From CALFER01 sp964472395 (GTDB taxonomy: Bacteria; CSSED10-310; CALFER01): a DNA stretch of 23,259 nt. Below the pieces are notes generated by a model that worked only from the letters and a program-made list of their open reading frames with translations, had not been told where the DNA came from and searched no databases. Every line of letters starts with the position of its first letter. The first letter of the stretch is position 1. Positions 7,057 through 14,499 of the stretch are shown here, piece by piece. Where the stretch lies: the NCBI GenBank assembly GCA_964472395.1, contig CAYYMM010000074.1, forward strand, positions 1 through 23,259, in the 5' to 3' direction. The position numbers and the translations under genes are program-made.

Positions 7057-7356
7057 ATGGAAGCATTGGGAATGATCGAAACCAAGGGTCTTATCGGCTT
7101 GATCGAAGCGGCGGATGCCATGGTCAAAGCGGCCAAGGTCACACTGGTCGGATATGAAAAGGTCGGTGGTGGCTACGTCACAGCTCTCGTGCGCGGCGAT
7201 GTCGCGGCATGCAAGGCTGCAGTGGACGCCGGTGCAGCGGCCGCGCAGAAGGTCGGCGAGCTGATTTCCGTGCATGTCATTCCGCGCCCGCATCAGAATC
7301 TCGAATCGATCTTCCCGATCGCCCTGCCGCCGGAACCGCCCGTTTCGAAAAAGTAA
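7057..7356 (+). CDS. Bacterial microcompartment hexameric shell protein (BMC-H, EutM/PduA type)
   Basis: A 99-residue single-domain BMC protein. Almost the whole length matches the EutM/PduA pattern: MEALGMIETKGLIGLIEAAD at the start, DAMVKAA, the pore loop KVGGGYVT, VRGDVAACKAAVDAGAAAAQ, and VHVIPRPHQNLESIFPI near the end. Such proteins form cyclic hexamers that tile the shell facets, and the central pore lets small metabolites through. The pore reads GGG as in EutM rather than GSG as in PduA. A short Pro-rich tail (PPEPPVSKK) follows. The ATG at 7057 has GGAGG upstream and begins the family sequence exactly; in-frame codons back to 6937 would cover the promoter. It is the first gene of the operon, 41 bp before deoC. 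No vertex (BMC-P) or trimer (BMC-T) gene is in the window. Confidence 0.95.
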   Translation: MEALGMIETKGLIGLIEAADAMVKAAKVTLVGYEKVGGGYVTALVRGDVAACKAAVDAGAAAAQKVGELISVHVIPRPHQNLESIFPIALPPEPPVSKK

Positions 7357-7368
7357 CCGTTCCGGTTC
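7333..7368 (+). repeat. Inverted repeats at the shell-gene stop codon (possible RNA hairpin)
   Basis: AACCG-TTC-CGGTT (7355-7367) can fold as a tight five-pair hairpin starting inside the TAA stop. The alternative GAACCG (7333-7338) with CGGTTC (7363-7368) has a longer loop. No T-run follows, so it is not a normal terminator; it could tune the ratio of shell to downstream message. Confidence 0.3.
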
Positions 7369-7397
7369 GATAACCCGACTCAGCCACGGAGGCTCAC

Positions 7398-8276
7398 ATG
7401 GAACAGCAGATTCGTTCCGGGATGGGCAATCCATCCGAATATGCCAGACTCGTGGAGCTGATCACATCTGCAGTCGTCTGTGAACTGCAGAGGATGGGCT
7501 ACCATATCACCGATGCGGCCGGCCATGATGCGATCGATCCCAATACCTGCCGACACATCATGGATCATGTGATCGGATCGGGTGCGGACCGCGTGAGCGC
7601 GTTACCGGGAGTCGGGAAACCTCCCGAGGGTCTCGGCAAGTACATCGATCATACTCTGCTCAAACCGGACGCAACTCCCGACGAAATCGACAAGCTCTGT
7701 CGCGAAGCCGTTCAACACCGGTTCGCGGCGGTGTGTGTCAACGAGGTGTACGTCGAGCGAGCGATTGCGAATCTCAAGGGATCGGGTATCCCGGTCGCAG
7801 CCGTCGTCGGGTTCCCGCTCGGGGCCGTTACGGCCTCGATCAAGGCTGCCGAGACACGCGAAGCGGTTTCGAAGGGGGCCGGCGAGATCGACATGGTGAT
7901 CAACATCGGTGCCATGAAAGCCGGTGATTATCAACTGATATACGATGAAATCAAATCGGTCGTGGATGCCGCATCGGGTCGCCCCGTCAAGGTCATTCTT
8001 GAAACCGCCATGCTCGATGCGGATCAGAAAGTCGCGGGATGCGCGCTTGCAAAAGCCGCCGGCGCCGCATTCGTCAAGACTTCGACCGGTTTTGGTCCGG
8101 GAGGTGCAACCGCCGAAGACGTCGCTCTCATGAGACGGATCGTCGGTCCGGAAATGGGCGTCAAAGCCAGCGGCGGGATTCGCGACGAGAAAACCGCTCA
8201 GAAAATGGTCGATGCCGGAGCATCCCGGATCGGTGCCAGCGCTTCTGTCGCCATCGTCTCGGGAGCCAAATCATGA
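7398..8276 (+). CDS. deoC: Deoxyribose-phosphate aldolase with N-terminal putative microcompartment-targeting extension
   Basis: DERA splits 2-deoxyribose 5-phosphate into acetaldehyde and glyceraldehyde 3-phosphate. The core starts near residue 80 (KYIDHTLLKPDAT) and carries the expected Schiff-base Lys227 in FVKTSTGF, Asp165 in EIDMVINIGA and Lys256 in GVKASGGIR, so it looks active. At 292 residues it is much longer than the usual 215-250. The extra N-terminus has a likely amphipathic helix (about 12-35, EYARLVELITSAVVCELQRM) followed by a Gly/Pro-containing linker to about 78. That layout is the classic one for encapsulation peptides of microcompartment cargo, and the preceding gene encodes a shell protein. 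ACGGAGG precedes the ATG. The stop codon overlaps the next start as ATGA. Confidence in the enzyme is high; in the targeting role, moderate. Confidence 0.95.
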   Translation: MEQQIRSGMGNPSEYARLVELITSAVVCELQRMGYHITDAAGHDAIDPNTCRHIMDHVIGSGADRVSALPGVGKPPEGLGKYIDHTLLKPDATPDEIDKLCREAVQHRFAAVCVNEVYVERAIANLKGSGIPVAAVVGFPLGAVTASIKAAETREAVSKGAGEIDMVINIGAMKAGDYQLIYDEIKSVVDAASGRPVKVILETAMLDADQKVAGCALAKAAGAAFVKTSTGFGPGGATAEDVALMRRIVGPEMGVKASGGIRDEKTAQKMVDAGASRIGASASVAIVSGAKS

Positions 8277-9586
8277 CCACGCCGTATCTCCTCATCCAGA
8301 AAAAAAGAGATGGAAATTCGTTGACGGGTGAGGAAATCAGACGGTTCGTCACGGGATACGTTCAGGACGAGATCCCCGATTATCAGATGGCGGCTCTGCT
8401 CATGGCCATCTTCTTCAGGGGCATGACTCCCGAGGAAACCGCGGGCCTGACACAGGCCATGATGGATTCCGGTGACCGGCTCGATCCTTCGGAACTCGGA
8501 CACCCCACCGCCGACAAACACTCGACGGGCGGCGTCGGAGACAAAATCAGCATCATTCTCGCCCCGCTCGTCGCGGCGGCCGGTGTCCGCGTGCCCATGA
8601 TGTCCGGACGAGGCCTCGGGCATACCGGCGGCACACTCGATAAACTCGAATCGATTCCCGGCTTCAATACCCGGCTCGAAAAGGATGTCATGATCCGCCA
8701 GATCGACCGGATCGGTGTCGCCATGATCGGGCAGACCGACCGGATGGTCCCGGCGGATAAACGCATGTATGCACTGCGTGACGTGACGGCGACGGTCGAC
8801 TGCATCCCGTTGATTGCCGCGAGCATCATGTCGAAAAAAATCGCCTCCGGCCCGCAGAACCTGGTGCTGGACGTCAAGGTCGGCCGCGGCGCTTTCATGA
8901 AATCGATGCCCGATGCCGCCCGGTTGGCCGAAACGATGATTCAGATCGGACGCGCGCATGGCCGGAACGTCTCAGCCATGCTGACCGATATGGATACCCA
9001 GCCCCTCGGGCGGGCGGTCGGCAACAGTCTCGAGATCATCGAATCGATCGACGTTCTCATGGGAGGTGGACCTTCCGATCTCCGGGAACTCACGATTGAA
9101 TTGTCCATTCCCATGCTTCAGATGACCGGCGTCGAAACTGATCCAGCCATCGCACGACAAAAACTGGAGCATCTGCTCGATTCCGGTACAGCTTACGGGA
9201 AATTCGTCGATCTCGTCGACGCCCAGGGCGGGGATCCGCGATCGGTTGAAACACCCTATCGCCTGCCGGTGTCGGATCAGCGGATTCAGGTGTGCGCTGA
9301 TCAGCCCGGTTTTGTGGATAATGTGGATCCCATGACGATCGGCCTGGCTGCCGTTGAACTGGGAGCGGGACGATTGAGAAAGGAAGACCCCGTCGATCCC
9401 GGCGTGGGGCTGATGATCGAGGCGCGACGAGGAGATCGGGTCAATGTTGGCGATACGCTGGCGGACGTCTATGTCAACCGGCCTCTCGATCCCGCTCTGG
9501 AAACCAGGATCCGCTCGGCATTCTGCATCACTCCGACCAGCCCGAAACCCAAACCTGTCGTGCTGAAGACGATACCACCCCTGTGA
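8273..9586 (+). CDS. pdp: Pyrimidine-nucleoside (thymidine/uridine) phosphorylase
   Basis: A 437-residue enzyme that phosphorolyses thymidine, deoxyuridine or uridine to the base and (deoxy)ribose 1-phosphate. Visible features are an N-terminal helical domain (GEEIRRFVTGYVQDEIPDYQ), the phosphate-binding segment KHSTGGVGDK (from K82), the family signature SGRGLGHTGGTLDKLE, LRDVTATVDCIPLIAASIMSKK, and a C-terminal domain ending in DVYVNRP. Length and order match Bacillus-type PyNP and DeoA. The ATG at 8273 overlaps the deoC stop as ATGA, so translation is coupled; sequence upstream in this frame is only the shadow of deoC. With a phosphopentomutase (not in the window) its product becomes the substrate of the neighbouring aldolase. 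DNA-derived thymidine and deoxyuridine are the likely substrates given the context. Confidence 0.95.
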   Translation: MTTPYLLIQKKRDGNSLTGEEIRRFVTGYVQDEIPDYQMAALLMAIFFRGMTPEETAGLTQAMMDSGDRLDPSELGHPTADKHSTGGVGDKISIILAPLVAAAGVRVPMMSGRGLGHTGGTLDKLESIPGFNTRLEKDVMIRQIDRIGVAMIGQTDRMVPADKRMYALRDVTATVDCIPLIAASIMSKKIASGPQNLVLDVKVGRGAFMKSMPDAARLAETMIQIGRAHGRNVSAMLTDMDTQPLGRAVGNSLEIIESIDVLMGGGPSDLRELTIELSIPMLQMTGVETDPAIARQKLEHLLDSGTAYGKFVDLVDAQGGDPRSVETPYRLPVSDQRIQVCADQPGFVDNVDPMTIGLAAVELGAGRLRKEDPVDPGVGLMIEARRGDRVNVGDTLADVYVNRPLDPALETRIRSAFCITPTSPKPKPVVLKTIPPL

Positions 9587-9593
9587 CAGCCCC

Positions 9594-9887
9594 ATGCAAC
9601 TCTCACAGGAACTCCGCCTTCTGCTTCTTATCGCAGCGGCGTTTGCTGTCGGTGTCATCGTCCTGATTCTCGAACCCGATTACCGGTTCGCCCGAAATCT
9701 CGAATCCAACCGCGAGTATTACCCGGCCGCCGAATCCATGTCCGGTCAGGCAGCGGCCTCTTCCGAGGTCACTCCGGCCGCGACACCCGATGGAACACCC
9801 TCGGAAGGCTCATCCGACGAGACCGGACCCGACCGGGTCGACACCGATTCCATCCGACTCGAACCGATCAATCCGGTGGAATTCTGA
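9594..9887 (+). CDS. Small membrane-anchored protein of unknown function
   Basis: A 97-residue protein I do not recognise. Residues 8-26 (RLLLLIAAAFAVGVIVLIL) are one strong membrane segment near the N-terminus. The remainder is a hydrophilic, probably disordered tail rich in Ser, Thr, Pro, Glu and Asp. No cysteine is present. The gene starts 7 bp after the phosphorylase stop, and ComEC starts one base after its own stop codon, so it is surely part of the operon. Its position next to ComEC could mean a role in the DNA-uptake complex, but nothing in the sequence proves it. An overlapping reading in the comEC frame (from 9790) is less likely, as it lacks a ribosome site and family sequence. Confidence 0.7.
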   Translation: MQLSQELRLLLLIAAAFAVGVIVLILEPDYRFARNLESNREYYPAAESMSGQAAASSEVTPAATPDGTPSEGSSDETGPDRVDTDSIRLEPINPVEF

Positions 9888-9888
9888 C

Positions 9889-12699
9889 ATGAAGTTCGTG
9901 ATCGAGTTGTCCGCGGGCGGATTGATTCTGGGGATCGCCCTGGTTCGGGCCGGCTGGCTGACGGCTCCGCTGCTCGAAACGCTTCTCTCGATCGGATCAC
10001 TCCTGCTGCTCGGCGCGCTGGTCCTCGCTGTCAGTCGAAAATCATCGCGATGGCTGTTTACAGCGGCGATGATCTGTTTCGGCGCGGCCAACACCCTCTG
10101 GCATCTCGATACCACACATGACGGGCATCTCGCCGGCATCGCAGCTTCGGGTTTCGTCGACAGCCCGGTGACGGCTTTTGGCGAGATCGACGCTCCACCG
10201 GACATTCGACCGAACTATACCATCGTGTCGATGAAGCCGGAGCGGATCGAGAGTGGAACCGAAACCCGCCCGATTCAGTACGGTCATCTGTATGTGAAGG
10301 TATACCCTTCGGCGGGTGACTATCACCGCTCGATCCGATACGGCGATCGAATCCGACTCAACGATGTGCTCGTGACGCAACCCGTTCGGGGTCCGAATCC
10401 GGGATCGTTCGATATGGAAGCCTTCCTGTTCAATCAGGATTTTCATGGAATCGTGACGATCCGGCATCCCGAGCAGATCGAGATCCTGTCGCGCGGCGAA
10501 GGCAGTTTCGCATGGAGGACGTCGGAGACGATCAAAGCCCGTCTGCTGGATGTGATCAAGTATTCACTGCCATTTCCGGAATCGTCGTTTCTCGGCGGAG
10601 TGCTTCTCGGCCTTCGCTCCGGATTGTCTCCGGAAACCCGTCTGGCATTCAGCGCAGCCGGTGTTTCGCATGTGCTTGCGGTCTCGGGCCTTCACGTCAC
10701 GATCATCTCCCTGTTTTTCATGGCCATGTTCGGTCTGATGAAGCTGCCCCGGAATGTCAGTTTCGTGCTGATCGTCGTGGCGCTGATTCTCTTCGTGCTG
10801 ATCACGGGTGCTCGTCCGTCGAGCATTCGTGCAGCGATCATGAATTGTGTCACACTGCTGTTCTATTATTTCCGCGGTATCCGGCTCGACCGTTCCTTCC
10901 TGCTGGGTATCTCACTGGCAGCACTCGCCATCCTGCTGAACAACCCTCTCGTGCTTCTGGAAGCCTCATTCCTCTTTTCGTTCTCAGCGGTGCTGTCGCT
11001 CGCGCTGTTTACCCGGCCGCTGTATGAACTGGGTTGCCGATATCTTCGAGGGCTTTTCGCGTTCACTCTGCTGATCCTCTCGGCTGTCGCGGGTACCGTC
11101 CTATTCATCGCCCCCGTGCTGTTTCTCCGGTACTGGGTCTGGACGCTGGGACTGGCGATTCTGCTTCTGGCGTCGTGGATGGTCGATCGGTTGCGGCCAG
11201 GGCTGATCGAATTCCGCAAGCTTCCGAAATGGTTCTCGGTGTTCGCCGCCGCCCAGATGGGCATCCAGCTCGGCATGACCCCGTTGACTGCCTTGTATTT
11301 CAAAAAGATCTCGATCACCGCCGTCATGGCCAATTTCATTGCGATTCCCCTGATCGGCGTGATCGTACAGCTCGGACTGTTTGCGGGCATCCTGGGTCAG
11401 ATTCCTGCCATCGGTCCCTGGCTGGCGCTCGCCCTGAATGCCGGCAATTTTCTCGCCATCAAGCTGTTTCTCGGCACCGCCACCTTCTTCGGCACCGGAT
11501 TTCCGTATCCCGATGTGTCCCCGCCGGGTCCCCGGTTTCTCCTCATCTACTATGCACTTCTGCTCGCCATTCCGCTGAGGGGCTGGTTCATCACGAAAGG
11601 CCTTCCCGGCATCCGGTTGACCCGGCGCCATATCCGTCAGCCCGGAGTCCGTCTGCGGCTGGCGGCAGTTGCCGTGACCGTCGCGATCCTGGTCGTCGGC
11701 CTGATCGCGGCGGCCATTCCGAAATCCCATGGATTGCGGGTGCTGTTCCTGGCCCCGACCGTGTTCGGCATGGGAGGCGGCAATGCGATCATCGTGTCGA
11801 CGCCCGGAGATCATCATTTTCTGATCGACGGAGGGCCTTCGACTGAACGCATCCGAAACCGGGAAATCCCGCTCGATATCGGCCAGCGCGTCGTGATTCC
11901 GGCCCTGCTGTCGCTCGATATCGCCCACCTCGACGCGATCATTCTCACGACCGCGCGGCACGAGTGTTCGGGAGGTCTTCCGGCCGTGCTTCGCTCCCAT
12001 TCCTTCCGCATCGACCGGTTTCTGCATGCCCTTCCGCTGGATGAACTGGACCGTTCACGCCGTGATACGGACAGCATTCTGGCGCAATTGAAGGATCCGG
12101 CCCTGTTCGACGGGAATGCGCGCGACCGGACCGACCATGTCGCAATGGACGTCTTGTCCATTTTCGATGCGACCGGACGCCGCGGGATCCCGGCTGGTCG
12201 TCTGAGAGACGGATACATCGTGCATGAAGAGTTTGCGGGGGAGGGGAACGCGCAGAAAAAACTGAAGATCCGCGCCTTGAATCCGCCGGATACACCTCAC
12301 CAGGGACGCTATTCATCGGGATCCAACGCCGCGATCATCGAGATCACCTTCGATCGTGCGGTCATTCTGCTGACATCGTTTGCAGACCGGCGAGCGCAGA
12401 CCGATCTGCTCGAACGCTATACCGGCCGCCCCACCGTCCTGCAGGCTCCGTCGGGCGGAGCATCGCATGCGGTCGTTCCGGAACTGATCGAACAACTCAG
12501 GCCCCTCTATGGTGTTTTTTCACCGGTCATGTCGAATTTCGGGTCACGAGCCGTCGATCAGACCGCGACGTTCTATCAATCGATGGATTGTCAAACATTT
12601 CGCACGGATCAGGATGGCGCAGTGAACATCACGACCGACGGTCGGTCGCTCCGGATCACCTGTGGCTCCTCGGATCGCGTCGAAGAGGCGGGCCTGTGA
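9889..12699 (+). CDS. comEC: ComEC/Rec2 DNA-uptake channel with degenerate C-terminal metallo-beta-lactamase domain
   Basis: A 936-residue inner-membrane protein. N-terminal helices and an OB-like periplasmic domain (DUF4131; about 1-220) are followed by the polytopic competence domain (about 225-590) with the hallmark HVLAVSGLHVTII (VSGLH at 265-269) and the GARPSSIRAAIM helix. The C-terminal part (about 620-930) has the outline of the ComEC MBL domain, but its metal-binding motifs are lost: HxHxDH is TARHEC (688-693), GQGDS is GGGNA, TGD is TSF and PHHGS is PSGGA. ComEC forms the pore that brings single-stranded DNA into the cytoplasm. The ATG at 9889 starts the hydrophobic N-terminus, one base after the previous stop. 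It overlaps the next gene by GTGA. An intact separate MBL protein is encoded 784 bp further on and may replace the lost activity. Confidence 0.93.
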   Translation: MKFVIELSAGGLILGIALVRAGWLTAPLLETLLSIGSLLLLGALVLAVSRKSSRWLFTAAMICFGAANTLWHLDTTHDGHLAGIAASGFVDSPVTAFGEIDAPPDIRPNYTIVSMKPERIESGTETRPIQYGHLYVKVYPSAGDYHRSIRYGDRIRLNDVLVTQPVRGPNPGSFDMEAFLFNQDFHGIVTIRHPEQIEILSRGEGSFAWRTSETIKARLLDVIKYSLPFPESSFLGGVLLGLRSGLSPETRLAFSAAGVSHVLAVSGLHVTIISLFFMAMFGLMKLPRNVSFVLIVVALILFVLITGARPSSIRAAIMNCVTLLFYYFRGIRLDRSFLLGISLAALAILLNNPLVLLEASFLFSFSAVLSLALFTRPLYELGCRYLRGLFAFTLLILSAVAGTVLFIAPVLFLRYWVWTLGLAILLLASWMVDRLRPGLIEFRKLPKWFSVFAAAQMGIQLGMTPLTALYFKKISITAVMANFIAIPLIGVIVQLGLFAGILGQIPAIGPWLALALNAGNFLAIKLFLGTATFFGTGFPYPDVSPPGPRFLLIYYALLLAIPLRGWFITKGLPGIRLTRRHIRQPGVRLRLAAVAVTVAILVVGLIAAAIPKSHGLRVLFLAPTVFGMGGGNAIIVSTPGDHHFLIDGGPSTERIRNREIPLDIGQRVVIPALLSLDIAHLDAIILTTARHECSGGLPAVLRSHSFRIDRFLHALPLDELDRSRRDTDSILAQLKDPALFDGNARDRTDHVAMDVLSIFDATGRRGIPAGRLRDGYIVHEEFAGEGNAQKKLKIRALNPPDTPHQGRYSSGSNAAIIEITFDRAVILLTSFADRRAQTDLLERYTGRPTVLQAPSGGASHAVVPELIEQLRPLYGVFSPVMSNFGSRAVDQTATFYQSMDCQTFRTDQDGAVNITTDGRSLRITCGSSDRVEEAGL

Positions 12700-13466
12700 A
12701 GTTCCGCATCTCGCACCTCATCATGATGCTGTCGGGTGTGCTCCTGACGCTGGTCGGGTCGATTATCTGGGTTTTCGCGCCCATGAGCGCGCCTCGGACA
12801 GACACAATCGAGATAACGCAGCGTGCGGATGTGCCGGTTCAGGAGTATGTGGCGATCGAGAAGCTGATCAGGCCGGCAGTGGATCGGGCCCCGGAGATCG
12901 CCGGTGAGGGTGACGAGGGTGAATCCGGGGGGGAACAGGAAGAAGCGAAGATCAACATCAACGCGGCGACCGCCGAGGACCTGATGGTGCTGCCGCGTGT
13001 CGGCGAGAAAACGGCGCAGGCGATTCTGGAGTACCGGGCGACGAAAGGCGCATTCAAAACGCTGGATGATCTCGGTGCCATCAAGGGCCTGGGCAAGAAG
13101 ACCATCGATCGATTCCGGGATCTCGCATACTGTGGTCCGGTCGCGGAAGTCCCGATCGTGATTCCCACCGCGAGTTCCGAGGAAACCCGACCGGGCGGCG
13201 ATACCCGATCTTCGGATCATGCAAAACCGGAATCCATGGATACGTCGGGATCGAATCCGTCATGCGACGGGAGTCGGATCAATATCAACACGGCGACGGA
13301 GGACGAACTTCAGACGCTTCCGCGGATCGGGCCGGCGATGGCAGCGAAGATCGTGCAGTATCGCGAGGAAAACGGTAGGTTTGACTCGATCGAAGCCCTG
13401 AAGAAAGTCAAAGGCATTGGTGCCAAGACGTATGAGCGCCTGGAACGGATGATTTGTGCTGAATGA
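12696..13466 (+). CDS. Membrane-anchored DNA-binding protein with two ComEA-type helix-hairpin-helix domains
   Basis: A 256-residue protein that probably acts as a DNA receptor at the outer face of the inner membrane, handing DNA to ComEC. It has an N-terminal membrane segment (about 7-28), an acidic, probably flexible stretch, a first ComEA domain (about 85-143: ININAATAEDLMVLPRVG, then AIKGLGKKT), a Ser/Pro-rich linker, and a second ComEA domain (about 193-255: ININTATEDELQTLPRIG, then VKGIGAKT). The two halves are clearly duplicated. Standard ComEA carries one such unit. Translation starts at GTG 12696, which overlaps the comEC stop as GTGA. Upstream in-frame codons lie inside comEC and have no family sequence. 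There is no sign of a separate SLBB-type domain. Confidence 0.88.
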   Translation: MKFRISHLIMMLSGVLLTLVGSIIWVFAPMSAPRTDTIEITQRADVPVQEYVAIEKLIRPAVDRAPEIAGEGDEGESGGEQEEAKININAATAEDLMVLPRVGEKTAQAILEYRATKGAFKTLDDLGAIKGLGKKTIDRFRDLAYCGPVAEVPIVIPTASSEETRPGGDTRSSDHAKPESMDTSGSNPSCDGSRININTATEDELQTLPRIGPAMAAKIVQYREENGRFDSIEALKKVKGIGAKTYERLERMICAE

Positions 13467-13482
13467 GATCGGAGTGGATGGG

Positions 13483-14499
13483 ATGAAGGAATTCAGGAAA
13501 CCGGTGGCGATGGTTCCGCATCACAGGGCGATCCGGGAGTGGATCCTGACAGTGGTGCTGCTCAGTGCGGGGTGTTTGATTCTGATCGCCGCAGGCTATC
13601 GACAATACATCGCCAAAAATGCGCCGGGAGGCTACTCAAAGACCGGCACCGCGCCTGAACTCGAAGTCACATTTCTCGATGTCGGCCAGGGGGACAGTAT
13701 CTTTATCCGCACGCCGTCGGGCCGGGTGGTGCTCGTCGATGCCGGTCCCGGGAAAGGCGAGTACAGCCGATTCGATGCCGGAGAGCGCGTGGTGGTGCCG
13801 TTTCTGAAACGGATGGGCATCCGGAAAATCGATACACTCGTCATGACGCATCCCCATGCGGATCATTACGGCGGGATGTTTGCCTTGCTGGGGAAGTTCG
13901 AGATCGGTGAATTTCTGGATCCCGGTCAGCCGTATCCGTCCGAACTCTACGAGAGCCTGCTCGACAAACTGGATCAGCTGGGGATTCCGTATCGACTGAC
14001 ACGTGCCCCCTCCACGCTTGATTGGGACCCATCGATGCTCGTGCAGGTGCTGTGGCCGGAGGAAGGCCACCTCGAGAACGCCAATCCGAACAATGTTTCG
14101 ATCGTTCTTCGGATCGTTCACGGCAACAATGTGTATCTCCTCACGGGGGACATCGAGATGGAAATCGAGATGCAGTTGAATGCCTATCAAACCGGGTTGC
14201 GATCGACCGTGCTGAAGATCCCCCACCACGGTTCGACGACCAGCTCCTCACAGCGGTTTCTGGAATATGTCCGGCCCCGTTTCGCTGTCATGCAGCTCGG
14301 AATCAACAACAGATTCGGTTTTCCGGAACGCGCGATCACCGAACGATACCGAAGCCTCGAGATACCGGTACACCGGACGGATCTGACCGGTACGGCCCGC
14401 ACTTTCAGCGACGGGAATCGGATCAAGGTGCAGCCCGAGAAGGGAACGCCGTTCACGATCCATCCGTTCCCGTCCGAACCCCCGGAGGCAACCCCGTAG
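13483..14499 (+). CDS. Membrane-anchored ComEC-type metallo-beta-lactamase-fold hydrolase (stand-alone)
   Basis: A 338-residue protein. After a basic N-terminus, one membrane helix (about 20-38) is followed by an MBL domain that matches the C-terminal domain of ComEC: TFLDVGQGDSIFIRTPSGR, VLVDAGPG, the metal site THPHADHYGG (His123, His125, Asp127, His128), LLTGDIE and KIPHHGS. All ligands are present. The inside-positive rule puts the enzyme outside the inner membrane. Such domains are proposed to be nucleases that degrade the strand not taken up, or phosphodiesterases. The ATG at 13483 has GGAG eight bases upstream; GTG codons at 13456 and 13474 are alternatives. It sits just downstream of a ComEC whose own MBL domain has lost these residues. 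Confidence 0.9.
   Translation: MKEFRKPVAMVPHHRAIREWILTVVLLSAGCLILIAAGYRQYIAKNAPGGYSKTGTAPELEVTFLDVGQGDSIFIRTPSGRVVLVDAGPGKGEYSRFDAGERVVVPFLKRMGIRKIDTLVMTHPHADHYGGMFALLGKFEIGEFLDPGQPYPSELYESLLDKLDQLGIPYRLTRAPSTLDWDPSMLVQVLWPEEGHLENANPNNVSIVLRIVHGNNVYLLTGDIEMEIEMQLNAYQTGLRSTVLKIPHHGSTTSSSQRFLEYVRPRFAVMQLGINNRFGFPERAITERYRSLEIPVHRTDLTGTARTFSDGNRIKVQPEKGTPFTIHPFPSEPPEATP

Noticed and set aside
8039..8272. Longer N-terminus for the pyrimidine phosphorylase
   Set aside because: The family sequence begins at 8273 with an ATGA overlap; the upstream frame is the shadow of deoC.
11101..12027. Minus-strand open frame of 308 codons opposite comEC
   Set aside because: Gln/Asp/Arg-rich sequence without any domain, wholly inside comEC; typical of high-GC antisense frames.
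13483..13600. Lipoprotein signal (LSAGC) in the stand-alone MBL protein
   Set aside because: The -3 position is Ser rather than Leu and the hydrophobic helix continues past the Cys, so a membrane anchor is more likely.
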